Positions 45,752 through 58,000 of a stretch of DNA of 64,000 nt are shown here, in pieces. The stretch covers positions 980,315 through 1,044,314 of the forward strand of contig VZRG01000034.1 of assembly GCA_013397435.1 (NCBI GenBank), read 5' to 3'. Made by a program: the position numbers and the translations under genes. This stretch comes from Erythrocercus mccallii (taxonomy: Eukaryota; Chordata; Aves; Passeriformes; Dicruridae). How positions within the stretch are numbered: the first letter of the stretch is position 1; the number at the start of each line of letters is the position of its first letter. The notes below the pieces were generated by a model. The model searched no databases. It worked only from the letters and a program-made list of their open reading frames with translations, and was not told where the DNA came from.

Positions 45752-47464
45752 CTATGGATGAAAAAAATTGTGTATGAGTAAATAGACAGTATTCAAAAGG
45801 ATAATCACCTCACATAAAAGAGCATGTAACTTTTTTAGACCTTGAGCTTTCAAGCTGATCTTACAGTAGAAAAATGGAATGGAAAAGTGTCTAATGATAG
45901 AGGGAAAGCACTGTGAATGCACTACTGCTGCTCACCTATGCCACATATTTCAGAGATCACCACTCCCAGCAAAATCTAACTAGTTTGTCTCTTCCAGTGA
46001 ATTGTCAATTGAGTTCCAATACTCCACATAGCAGCAGGTATCCAGCTTCTCCAGGTTCATGTTGAGAGTTACAATAACAGTCAAATTCTACCACCTTAAA
46101 GTACAGCATCACGTTGAGAAACCCAAAATTATGAACATTGTGATTAAGGTACATACCTTATCTGATCTAGCACAGGACAGCTACATTAACATACCTCTTT
46201 AATTACTTGTTCTGGTTTCTGGACTGACAGCTGCAGTCTTTTTTGTAGAAAAAAGCATTCAGTTTGTCTTGCAACATCCAGAAACTTTTGGATGCACTGA
46301 TCAACACCTAAACATATAATAACAAGACTGAAAGAACAGCTTCCAAAAATGTAAGATTTCAGGCTGGTAATAGTAGTGGTCTATTAAAAACACTTTTTAC
46401 AGTACTTTCTAGAACGAAAATCTTCAGAATATCTAAAATAATATATTTATAAACCAATAAGTCCCTGTATAAGTCACTGCTTTGCAAACTTTCAAATTAC
46501 TTTAGAAGTGCAGGAGAACATTTCCTCCCAGGTTTTATTTTATTTCTGACAAGGAGTAATAAAGTAATTCATGGAACTTGGTTGCATGCCTAAGCAACAA
46601 GCTCAGTGTAGAGTTCTAAAATATGCATTTATTGAGGAGAATATTCTGCCCTCATATACTACACACTACTGGTTTGGTATTAAAAGCTGCACATGAATAT
46701 GCCAGCACATGAGTATGACCAAATATCCAGAAAGGAGTTCCGAAAAGCATTTATGCCGATTTTGAAACGCCATTTGAGTGAAGTTTCAGAAAATTTTCAG
46801 GGACAACTACACTTCTAAGGAGTAGTCAAGGGCCACTCTTCAAACTCCTATCCATTCCACTATCTATTCCACCTCCACGGAGATGGAAGCCCTAAAGCAC
46901 CGCTACTGAGCTGCCTGGCCTGGCCTTTCCCATTTCCTGTTACTGCTTCATACAGCTTCCGAACGCACCGCAGCACCTCCCCGCCGCTTGAAACGCACTT
47001 CACTGCACGCCAGCATAACCCCACCCAACGCCAGGAGCCACCTGGCTCACTCCGCCCTTCCCACCGGACCCCGGGCATTCCCGGGGGGTTTCTTTCCTGC
47101 CACTGTTCCCAGCAGCGTTCCACCGGGAAGGGGCGACGCCCTGCTCCTGCCCCGGGCTCACCGGTGCGGATCTCCTCCTGGTCTGTGCCGTTCACGTAGT
47201 CCTGGCTCACCAGCGAGGCGAAGCAGGCCTGCGGGAGAGGGAAGCATCGCGCTGAGCGGCTGCGGGGGGCCGGCGCAGGCGGAGCAGCGCCCGCCCGCGG
47301 CTGCCCCCTCTCACCTCGAAGGACGCTTCCAGCTCGTCCACCAGCGTGTTGTTGGGGTTGCGCGGCCCCGCGGGCGGCGGGATGAGGCCGGGCGGCCCGG
47401 GCGGCCCCGGCGGCGGCGGCCCCGGCGCCTGGGAACCGAACATCCCGCCCAGCGCGCCCGCCAT
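45554..47464 (-). CDS. MED28: MED28, Mediator complex subunit 28 (span start to stop codon)
   Basis: Encodes a nuclear subunit of the Mediator coactivator complex, which links transcription factors to RNA polymerase II; in mammals it is also known as magicin. Coding exons in transcript order are 47315-47464, 47162-47228, 46195-46307 and 45554-45751, totalling 528 nt or 175 residues plus TAA (178 in human, from memory). All four junctions are GT-AG with matching phases (0, 1, 0). The protein has a Pro/Gly-rich N-terminus of about 40 residues, then the conserved NTLVDELEASFEACFASLVS core and a helical, Gln/Lys-rich C-terminal half ending PAPMKQT. Nothing is broken. The start codon sits in a CpG-rich block in a good Kozak setting (GCCATGG). 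Confidence 0.97.
46195..46307 (-). CDS. MED28: MED28 coding exon 3
   Basis: Phase 1 entry. Encodes GVDQCIQKFLDVARQTECFF, then LQKRLQLSVQKPEQVIKE, exit phase 0 at GAG|GTATGT. Nearly identical to mammals (from memory). Confidence 0.95.
46308..47161 (-). other. MED28: MED28 intron 2
   Basis: An 854-bp intron, AT-rich at its 3' end and GC-rich near the donor GTGAGC. No repeat or RNA gene is recognised. The 443-bp intron 3 (45752-46194) is likewise empty. Confidence 0.7.
47162..47228 (-). CDS. MED28: MED28 coding exon 2
   Basis: 67 nt, ACFASLVSQDYVNGTDQEEI then RT and one base, phase 1 exit. Intron 1 between exons 1 and 2 is only 86 bp (47229-47314) and GC-rich, so intron retention could pass unnoticed. 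Confidence 0.95.
47315..47464 (-). CDS. MED28: MED28 coding exon 1
   Basis: 50 codons, MAGALGGMFGSQAPGPPPPG to NNTLVDELEASFE, donor GAG|GTGAGA. The Pro/Gly-rich stretch is longer on PPG repeats than I recall in human but ends in the same conserved LVDELE.SFE block. Confidence 0.95.
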
Positions 47465-47560
47465 GGCGGGAGCGGCGGCCGCGCATGCGGCGGGAGCGGG
47501 GCGGGCCCGGCGCGGCCCCGCCCGGCGAGGGCCGAACCCTCGGGCAACTGCTTTGTGTGG
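47465..47560 (-). promoter_or_regulatory. MED28: MED28 CpG-island promoter and 5' UTR
   Basis: Extreme CpG density from about 46980 to 47540 spans exons 1-2 and extends about 100 bp upstream of the ATG. No TATA box is evident, as is common for housekeeping promoters. Confidence 0.6.
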
Positions 47561-47654
47561 GTTAGTGCACGGCCTTCACTGGGCACCACTGAGAACGAGT
47601 GTCACCGCTCTCTTGGCACCTGTCTAAGAGATACTTTAATGTATTGAGGAGATC

Positions 47655-47950
47655 ACCAGTCTAAACAGTCACAGCTCATGCAGCCTTTCCTCGCAACAGA
47701 TGTTCCAGACCCTCCATCCTCCTCACAGCCCTCTGCTGGACCCTCTGCAGTAGCTCCATGTCTTTCTTGCATTGACGAGCCCAGCACGGGACGGAGCACT
47801 CCAGAAGTGGCCTCACTAGGGCAGAGCCGGGGGAGGCTCACCTCCCGCAAGCTGCTGGCCAGACTCTTCCCACTCCACCCCAGGATACCATTGGCCCTGC
47901 TGGAACAAGGCAAGCAGACACAGCAAAGCCATCCTTTCCTCCAGCCTTTG
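47655..47950 (-). repeat. CR1 LINE fragment, internal region
   Basis: The plus strand reads 'catgcagcctttcctcgcaa', 'gacgagcccagcacgggacg', 'ccagaagtggcctcactagg' and 'caggataccattggccctgc'. This is the reverse complement of the CR1 reverse-transcriptase 3' part, so the element is on the minus strand. It fills much of the space between the MED28 promoter and the LAP3 3' end. The open frames over it are relics. Confidence 0.88.
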
Positions 47951-48836
47951 CTCTGCCTGTGTCTCAGGCAAGCACTGTTTCAGCATCACTCGTTCCGACA
48001 ACGGCATTTAACAAAAAACTCCAAAAACCCACCCTAAACCAAAACAAATCCCCACCCCTATGAGCCTGGATCCCCCAAATTGTCAAGAAAACCTCACCCC
48101 ACGTTTTAAGTGTCAGGATGTTTGAACTGATTCGGGAATAATGTCTTTCTTCACAGAGGGGAAGTATGACAAAAACCATGTGAGATGAGGGCAGGTCCCT
48201 CTAAAAAACACAAACACTAACTTGCACTCTTAGCTTTCTATAAAAAAGTTATAATATACACTCTTTTTGACATGTTTATAACTTACTTCATAAGTCTGTG
48301 TTGAAGCCATGCTAATGCATCATTATTAATCATCATGCATGCACAGCATCATTTTTGCCTCAGCAGATACCAAAAGCAGTTCAGTTTTTCCAAAGAAAAA
48401 ATGCCAGAATGGTGTTTTTATGAACAACTTTGCAGTTACCATTGACACCACCTACAGTTCACCCAAACCTGAGGTACATCTATCAGATTGTTTATTCTCT
48501 CAATCAAAACTCACATCCAAATAAGGTATTTATTCTTTACAATAATGATGCCTACTTTACATATAAAATAGGCGTCTCAATAATTTCCATTATCATGTTT
48601 TGGTATTAAGTATTTCAATAGTTAAAACAGAGTAATTTTTATTTTAAGCTGCATAATATGGTATGGGACAACAAATCTCAAAGTTGAGATATTCTTACCC
48701 GAGTAATAATTTATAAAATACATTTCTAGTTAATTACCATAGTGAAAATATGCTCAAGGCATTCATTTATGAATGATACCTTTTAAGATTTTTTTTTTCC
48801 CTTAAGGCAGAGTGGATGATTTTAGAACAAGTATTT
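47951..48836 (-). other. LAP3 3' UTR and MED28-LAP3 intergenic sequence
   Basis: AT-rich. The part adjoining 48836 is the LAP3 3' UTR. Two minus-strand AATAAA signals at 48529-48534 and 48491-48496 suggest a UTR of about 300-350 nt. Nothing else is recognised. Confidence 0.6.
48491..48534 (-). promoter_or_regulatory. LAP3: Candidate LAP3 polyadenylation signals (two AATAAA)
   Basis: Plus-strand TTTATT at 48529-48534 and 48491-48496 read AATAAA on the minus strand, about 305 and 340 nt after the LAP3 stop. Confidence 0.55.
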
Positions 48837-49035
48837 TTATTTGGCATTGTGACTGTCGTGACTTAATCGAGCTGCAAACTCTACGAGCGTTCTCGTGGGC
48901 CGTCCTGCCATGCCCTTCTGAAGATATGGCACCTCATCTTTATTAGACATCACCCCAGCTATATCCAAATGAGCCCAGTGAGAGGCTGTCACAAATTCCT
49001 TCAGGAATGCAGCAGCTGTGCACGCTCCTCCAGCT
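48837..49035 (-). CDS. LAP3: LAP3 coding exon 13 (terminal)
   Basis: Phase 2 entry after CCCACAG. Encodes AGGACTAAAFLKEFVTASHW then AHLDIAGVMSNKDEVPYLQK and GMAGRPTRTLVEF, ending HDSHNAK and TAA at 48837-48839. Confidence 0.95.
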
Positions 49036-52000
49036 CTGTGGGCAACAGAAATATGTATTGTTTCCAAAGCAATTCCAACAGCACACATATTAAAGAAATA
49101 GGTTGAAAGATAGGGGCACATGGAAGGTACTGGTTCATCTTACCTGCTGTACTTTCCAATGTTACTCACATCCGCAAGAGGACAGTCTGTGACTTGTTTT
49201 GTGTAATGCTCAAAAAGAGGCATCCTCCAAACTCTGTCCCCTGTCAAAATGCTGGCCTGAAAAAGAAACAATGATATCTTGAGCATTTTTTTAACTGCAC
49301 TTGTAAGTCCTGTTTTCATGCATGCTTCTTTTTGTTTAGGTTTTATCATTCCAAAAATCTTCACCCCAAGATATTAGGATTTTTGCAAGTACACTGTTTG
49401 CAAAACAAAACAGGCAATCCTGCTTTCTAGATACTTTAGTGGTGGCCAAAAGGCAACATCAAAAGACCACATTTTTTATCTGTTTTTCCTTTTCCCTGAC
49501 AACAGAAATCCTTCCCCTTAGAGGTTTCCTTGATCCATCGCACTTCAGCCACTCACAAGGTCTCTCTTAATCTCTCTTAATTCCTGTCTCCATGTTGTTA
49601 AGCAAGATCAATTATCTTTTTAACATGAGCTAATTACTGCCAGCAGTCCAGAGTTTATGCATATGCAGTCAGTTATCAGAACATACAGATCCTTGAGGTG
49701 TTTGGTGTATGATATTACATATCACTGAAGAGCTAGTAATTAATAGTCGACATTATTTTCAAGTCAATGTAGTACTGACATAATTCCTCTAAAATTTCAA
49801 AATGCAATAACATATTTCAGATTTGCATGAAGACTTCCAATAATGTACTAGCTTTTCAGTAAGATATCTCACTGAATTATTACAATTATGATCTAACAAA
49901 AATATGAGACCTACCTCATAGAGGTGAGTCCAAAGCCAAGATGAATTTGTGAACACTCCAGTCGCAGCAGATCCCAATGCAACATCCATGGCACCTAAAG
50001 TAACACACCTTCACATTTATATGACAAAGGCATAGGTGCACCTGACTATTCCCCCTGCATCCTGACTCCTCACAGAACTTTTCATTCTTAATTCCCATTC
50101 TCAGTAACAGGAATTTATCAGACTGCAAAATCTGAAGACTTTAGTGCAGTGACATATTTGAAAGTCTGAACATTTTAAAAACATTTATTCCAATAAACAC
50201 AAGAAATCATAAAAATTATATTCTGTTTCCCATGAAAGTAAATTTTCTGATTTCAGATTGATGTTTCTTAGAAATAGTTCTAAGATAATGTATTAAACAA
50301 TAACAGTATCCTCTAAAAAAGCCCCTAGTTATTATTATTTTCATGTAGAAAATACAAATGGCTTTTTCCAGTTAATGGACTGCTATAATTTTTGAGCTGA
50401 TACTTTCTCTTTCATGATTTTCACTTACATAGACTTCTGCACATCATGTGTAAATTTACTTTATTAAATACTTAATTTATTAAAAAAATCCTTATCAAAA
50501 TATTAAACCATAGGATTAGATATTTATCTATTTGATGCCCCAGAACTGCTTCTCTCATACCAACATTCATTCCTTAGCTAGATGAAAAAAAAAAAGCAAA
50601 ACACGTCCAAGAAATTTCTATGGGAGCCCTCCTTCTTCCTGCTTCCAAGGATCCCAGAGTGGAATACTTTTATACAAGCCAACAATCTTAAAATCAGTTT
50701 CCCTTCTGTCTGTTGAAATTTTCCACAGCATTTGAACTGGTAAAACTGATAGAATGTAATTTAAAGCATTAGCAAAGAATCTATTTAAGCATAATTATTT
50801 TGCTTAGCATATTCATTAAGCAACACAGTGGAGTCCTGTCTGAATTACTCTTCCGTATTTGCTTTTATTTCAGCTACAGTCACCTCACCCATGACAGCTT
50901 GTTAGTGAGTTCATGAGCTGCATACACAATTGCTGGTTTTAAATTTAAATTTACAACTTCATTATTATACAGCTGTAGAGATGAAACAAAACATGTTTCA
51001 TAATGCTTACAAGTATGCAAACTACACAAAAAATAGGAGGTACTTCAGTCAAACGAATTCATAGGGAATGATGACAACTTTCCTGTCATCATGGAGGCCT
51101 GACCTAGCTCAGAGTGGGAGAACTGGCACTGGCGAGGTCAGAGCTCAGGCACTCCACAAGCTGTTCAGGAACCTGTCTGGGCTCCAGCATGGTCTGTGCC
51201 AGATGGACTGGGCAGGACTCTTCCAAGAACATGTCACTACCAGGCGTCACACAGGACTGGGAGCTGAGAGGGTTCAGATCAGAGATGGAAGAAGCACAGG
51301 GAAACACTGTGCAGAAACACTGAAGTCTGCATAGGTTTTCCAGCTCTTGGTTCCAGCTGGGCTGAGCCAACTCAACTTCATCCCCACTGCTGAGCATGTA
51401 CCCTGCATGTCCCCTCCCCACACCAGTGACATACAAGCTGTGTTTGCTGTTGTCCTGAAACATGTTAAATCATCTCAGTTGCCTTTAAGGTTGGGCTTAT
51501 ATACACTGCATGACTAGTCCACAGCCCAACTGATGAGTAACACAAAACTGACTTCAAAATGAGCAGGGAATGGACACTGCTTACCTGTTAATGTTGCAGC
51601 ATTCACAATAGCCCTTCCATTAAAACTGTGGGCATAACAGAGAGCATCAGCTAACAGCAGTCTTCCTTCTGCATCTGTGTTATCTACCTTCAAAGGCAAA
51701 ATCAGTAAAAAAACAGATAAAGTACTGTAAATATCTCTTTCACTGATGTATTTCTCACATATTATCTTATACAGTTGTTGGAAAGAGGCCACAGAAACTT
51801 CCGGTAATGAAAATTTACTCAAACTACATTGGAAAACACTGAAAAAAAAAGAAAGAAACAATATAGTATTGATATACAGTTGTGTTTATAAAGTAGAAGT
51901 GTATCTGTAGCCAAGGTAAGTAATCTTTCAGCACTACAGCCTTCCCTACATGCTAGGTCTCTACTCCTCAGAAGAGCCTGCAGGGTGGAGAGGTGTCTCA

Positions 52001-55000
52001 GGGGAGCACACAGGCTGCATCATCACAGCCTGGAGCTACCAGCACTTTCTTGCAGATTTCTTCTTTGTGGGGGAATACATACCCAGTCTTTTTCCCTCAA
52101 AGCAGAGGGTGACTGAAGTCAGTTTTCAGAGATGAATGTCAAAGAAATGGAAGGTTCAGCAAGTCAAAAGTGGCAGAATCACACAAATTCAGACAAAAAG
52201 AAAGCCATCTACTTCTGCATTAAATCAGTGATCTACAGCACAATGACTTGCAGTACAATTTAATCTATTAGATGAGTATAGAACCATTTGTAGTAAATAT
52301 GAAATGTATCTTGGGTACAAATTTGGCAAGCTCCTTTGAACCAAGAGCCCCTATGACTCAGAATTCTGATTGTATTGAGCCTTTTGGCAGTGTAAAGACC
52401 TTGGTTACATCAGCAGGAAACTGATGTCTTACTTTCACATCTTACTCTAGAGAGCAAGGAATTGTTCTGAAGGCTCTGCTAGAAGCAATTAACGTTATTT
52501 GTTTGGACTTAGAGCCTGTATTTATGAGCATTGTAACAACCTCTTGTGCCAAACAAGCTTTTCTAGCATGCTCAATAAATGACCTTACTTTGCAGCTTTT
52601 CCTAGCAATTTATAAAACATGTCCCATCTCTTCACTCTGTATTTGAAAAACTCCTACGACAGCAATTTCTAGTTAGTAACATGCTTCTTACAATTTTAAA
52701 ACCAGTACATTTGCACTGCTTATCTTTAATGGTTTTTTCAAATGTACTCTGACGGCACTCAACTTGGTTGATTAAACCAATCAACTAAAAGTACTCAAAA
52801 TCCGAGTTTCACATGCATACCTGTATTGTTTTTCCATTCTTGGCTCTAACTACATCCCCAGGCTTGTTTGCCTTACCACTGGGCATATTTTCACACAAGG
52901 GTGCCAAACCTCAGAGATAAAAAGAAAAGTGAATTGTTAAGTTTTCTTCTCAGAAAAACTGTAGAAAAAACCCACTTAGATAAACTCCAAACACCTCCTT
53001 AGGGAAACGTACAAGTGTAATTTTGAAATTGAGCTCAAAATCCAAATTTTTCCAGTTAATGAAAGACACATGGTCCAGTTTTCAATCAGGAAAATTCCCT
53101 CTGCATGATGCACCACCAGGCTCTCTCACCTACACTACCACTAGGGTTTTCTTCTACATTTTTCTCAGACAAGTGATATCAGAGGAGCAGTAAATATTAT
53201 GTCTCCCATATATAATTATTCACATGTAAAGGAACTTCATTCTTTCTGAAATTAAAACCTTCTCAAATAAACACTCCGAGCCATTCAAGCTCTGCTCATT
53301 GTATAATGTCTATAGAGTGGTCCAAGGACTTGTCACATAACTCCAGCCATACCAAGAAACGAGCAAAAAACAGGCTCAGCGTCAAAACTGCAACTATGAC
53401 TGGGATCATGGAATGAAAGGTATTTCCCCACTCCTAGGGAAAACCTGCACCTGGCACAAGGTCCACAAGTGGAGCACCACTTTTGGGTGGCGTAATGTAC
53501 AGACCACCAGCCCTCCTCATCGCACACTTTGGTGAGGAACGCCAGGAGGATGTGTGTGGGCATCGCTGCCCTCTCCTGGTTGAAGTATAGAAGTGACTAA
53601 AGTACCAGTTAACTCAAAGTCAAGCTTCTCTAACTAAAACTTATCCTAGACCACGTTCCATGTCACTACCAACTGGTCTTGCCACATGTCTGAATCAGCT
53701 AATTTAATTTTACATCTGCAGAAAAAATAAACTTTTTTTCAGAAAAAAAATATCATTGCACATACTTAACAATATCAGCAGACTGGTTTGTTTTAGTTTT
53801 CTGCTGAGATACTGGCATAAGGAAACTAGAGCTGATCCCTCTTCCTGTTCAGCTGTGTCATGCACTCATGGAGGTAGCTCAGCACTCCTGATTCCTTTTC
53901 ATTCTAACTGCTTATACAGAGATGCACATTCCTTCTTGTAATGAAGGATCAGGACTTTTCAAAGACTCATTGAAAAACTCCCTGACAAACATTTCCCACT
54001 TAAGATGTAAAAATTGAACCTTAAAAGTCTTGATTTGGTGTTCCAGTATTTTATTCAAGTAAAGAATAGTAATTTTTTGATATGCAAGTAAAAACTGAAG
54101 AGAGGTTGAGCAAGGGAGAAGTAGGTGTACAAGAGTCCATGATGTTTGTACATGGCTTTCACCATTTTTAACACTAGAAAAACGCTCTTGCACAAAACCA
54201 TGTAGAACTAAGATTCTCCACACAAAAACACTTACCAATTATGTTCAAAGGTAGATTTAGAGCTGCTGCTGTCACAATGGCTGAACAGACAGTTGCTGCC
54301 CCTCCCATATCTGCTCTCATTGCATCCATACCCGATGACGGCTTCAGTGAAATGCCACCACTGGAACAAGCAGTGTTCGTAAGTTCGAGGTCACACATGC
54401 TGATGTTCTGTCCATCAGCATGTGTTAACACCAAATATCAGTGACTTCTAGACCTGGTGCTCCAAATATTTCTGCAACCCTAGTAAGTGTACTGAAAGCA
54501 AGGTATCTGGGTTTTCATTTCAGATAAAATATTACTTCCTCATAATTAGGAGACCATAAAAATCCAGGTAGACTGCAGTGGAGTAACTCATTGGTCTTCA
54601 TAATAGCAGTGCACAAAACAAACAAAATAGTACACTTGGTAAAAATCAGCATGCGGATGGGGAACTGACTGATAAATTCTTCAGTAGTATGTGACATGGA
54701 AAGTAGTTATAAGGAACTGCTGCAAAGAATGAACTATTTTCTATTTCCTTAAGCATCATCTAGATGTCTAGTGACATACTGCAGTTCTAAACATGCAAAT
54801 TCTTCATCCACAGGTTTGTACAGGGCGAGAAAAAAAAAAGAGCACCTTCTTTATTTTCTTTTCCTCTGTATTTCCTTCTTCCCTTTACAAGACAATGGCA
54901 TATTAATTCCTACTTTGGACAACTGTTGTTTGTTGTTTGGACAACTGTGGATGTTGTCTCATTGCCAGAAAAGGCAGCACAAGCTACTATATGTAATGCA

Positions 55001-58000
55001 AGTTCAGTGGAATAGCATTGGAAGACGTGCTGAGCAAAGAAAAAGCATCTCCCTGTTGAACACGAATAGCAGGAAAGCACTTTCTCCCCCTAGCAATTAA
55101 AATATTGGCATACAAGCATACATACCTGTCAAATGTAACTCCTTTTCCTACAAATACCAATGGGGAGTCATCTGTATTAGTACCCCCTAAATAGTGAATC
55201 TCCAGAAAGATGGGAGGTTCAGCTGAACCCTTAGCTACACTCAGGAATGCTCCCATCTCCTGTGTTGTTATCCAAGACTCTGGTCTGGAATAGAAACACA
55301 TATTAGTTTTGTTTTTTATGTTTTCAACTGGACACTTTGACTAAGTTTTTAGAGATCATGATTCTTGAAGGTTTGTACACAAACCATTTCATTTTAGTTA
55401 GTTATTTTGGAAACTGTAGTTTAAATCCAACCACTATTACCTTTTTTGGTGAAGCAGAAAAAAACTTCCTCAAAGTTGCTCTTTGATATTTGTTATGTCT
55501 TGTTTAAAAAAGCATAACAAAACAACAGCTTGTCTACAGTTTCTGTATCAGAAACACTGATCTTTCACTTGCCTGTGAGGCTATAGATGCTAAAGGTATG
55601 TGAAGTAACAATATTGCAGCAGGTTACATTTAGCTTTCTGCTAAATGTAGCTTTATTAGCAAGATTTCCCCCAGTCTTTTGTTTGTCAACAAAAGAGCCT
55701 CCAACACCTGCACAACCAGTAAGCCACTATAGAGCAGAAAGTAGAAATTCAGGGGCAAGAAGCACTAGCTGTGCAAATTCACTTGCAAGGGCTTTTATGG
55801 CTTCATCTCACATTTTTAAAAACTATTTAGAAATCCCAACAGTAACAGCAATAAATAGAAGATGTTTTATTACCACATCCACACAAAAAAGCAAAGGTAT
55901 ATAAAAAGCCCACTTGGGAAGAAAACAAAAGGTACTTAATATTAGCCCTCTATTCTCTGAGGCCTCTTTTCACAGCACATGTGTTAATTAAGCAGTAATT
56001 GACTGCATGACTAATTGACAGTTAATGATTTTACTGCATCACAGTATCTTGCTTCCTCTGCAATGCAAACTAGCAGCTCACTTAATCCTTGACAACAGCC
56101 TGCAGTCTGGGCACCCCTCATTCCCCAAACACTTCCCCTGCTTTTGTCATTTGAAGTAGCAAAGTGAAAATGAGATTTGAATAACTTCAGATTTGAATAG
56201 AAAGGTATCGTATCTTACTGTTGTGGTCCTCTACCCTACAGAGGAATCATTTCCACGGAATTTACCTTATGTGGACCTTTACATTGCTGAATCTTCTGAG
56301 CTTCTGTTCAATATGTTCAGCAAATTTGATTGGAGTTATATAATTAGCTGGAGCCTCCATAAGGTACCGAGCGAGGTTCTGCCCCTCAGCATAGATAACA
56401 CCTTTGTGCCAGGCTTCACTTTCAGCGCTAAACAACAACACACAATGATCAGGAATATAAACATTTGTAAAAGCAAGAAGATGTTGTCAGCATTCACATA
56501 TTCTCTTTCTTAAAATGCAGTATCATTAATTTGGAACAATTAAGAATATCACAGTTATCTTACTACAAGGACTCTAGTCTAGTAAATCATCTCTGGTTCT
56601 ACTCAGCGCCAAATACTTCAGAGAAAGCTAGGAGAATCCAAGAGTAAACAGATATAAAATTATCTAATTCATTAGGTCTTATCCTAATCCTTACTAATCA
56701 AAGATTGGCTTAAATCCTTAAACACAAGGTTTAATACCCCTTACAAGTTTGTAATCAACTTTTAACAGCCTTGAAAGTTTTTATTTACCATATAGAGTCT
56801 CCAATTCTGTTTCTCCCTTTACTGAAATATGATTATGCAGTAAAAGTGGAATTTGGATTTCATTTCCCAGTGCACTCAAGGCACTTCACTGACAAATGAC
56901 AGAGCAAACATTCACAGAGCTGCCTGTGTAGGAAATGGGAAAGTCTCTCTGGTTACTTTGCCCGACAACCAGTACAAAACCTTTCATTTTACTGAGACAG
57001 CTTACTGGCTTTATAAGTTATCACAAAACAAGGCACTGAACTGGATTTTTGCCTGTAAAAAGAGCAGGACAATGACAGATGAATGCAGGAGGACTATAAA
57101 AACATTGCCTGGATATGGAAGGATGTAATTAAGAAGCCAAATGGCAGCTGACACTGAAACTGGCAAGAAGTGGGAAAGGTACCTAGAGGACTTCAACAGG
57201 TACACACACCATCAGCAAAAGGTAAGGCAGAGATAACACTGTTCACTTGCTAAATGGTGCAGGCAACCTACTGAACAATGAAAAGACTGAAGTTCTCAAT
57301 GCTGGCTTTGCATCAGCCTTAACAATTATAAAGATCTGCTCCCAGATTCCCCAGTTCTTTGTGCTCAGCAACAGAGTTTGAGGAAGAAGAGCACGCCTCA
57401 TGACAGGAAGAGAGACTCAGGGCTTAGCTTAAGGATGATGGACATACACAAGTCCTTGGTAGCAAGCAGCACATATCTGAGGATTCTGAGGGAATTGGCT
57501 GGCATCACTGCAAGCCTAGGCTCTTTCAGTTTGAAAGATGTAACTGAATGTAATCCCTGATGACTGAAAACAACAAATACGCATCTTTAAAAATGCCAAG
57601 CGGAAGATAGGGAACTACAAGCCAGTTATCCTAAACTAATTCCTTAGAAGCTTGCAGAGAAAGTAATTTTGAAAGCCATTTCTAGGTATATGAATGATAA
57701 GATGGTCACCAGGAACCATCATTTTAGATTTGGGGTAAAATCCTGACCAACTTAACTAAATTCTGTGATGAGAGGGTTTGTCACAGAGGACCACAGTGGA
57801 TGTAATTGATCCTAAAGGTCTTTTCCAGCCCAAACGATTCTGATTTTTCTTGACTTTAGCTAGGTTTTCACATAGAATCCTTGAAGACAAATTGAGAAAA
57901 CATGAACTGAAGCAGGAGTGTGTCTGAACATAGACATCTCAGAGCTGCAGACTAAGACAGTAACAGACAACAATCTCAAGATTCAACACGGAAAAATGAA

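Noticed and set aside
46860..47486. 208-codon minus-strand frame over MED28 exons 1-2
   Set aside because: It is read-through of MED28 exon 2 in its own frame into GC-rich introns and exon 1 out of frame; the spliced MED28 model explains it.
46988..47647. 219-codon plus-strand frame antisense to MED28
   Set aside because: GC-rich CpG-island sequence lacks stops by composition; Arg/Pro/Gly-rich translation with no homology.
47678..48037. 119-codon plus-strand frame
   Set aside because: Covers a minus-strand CR1 fragment; antisense relic.
51068..51463. Overlapping open frames on both strands in LAP3 intron 10
   Set aside because: Similar-length frames on both strands in GC-richer intron, no homology or splice context.
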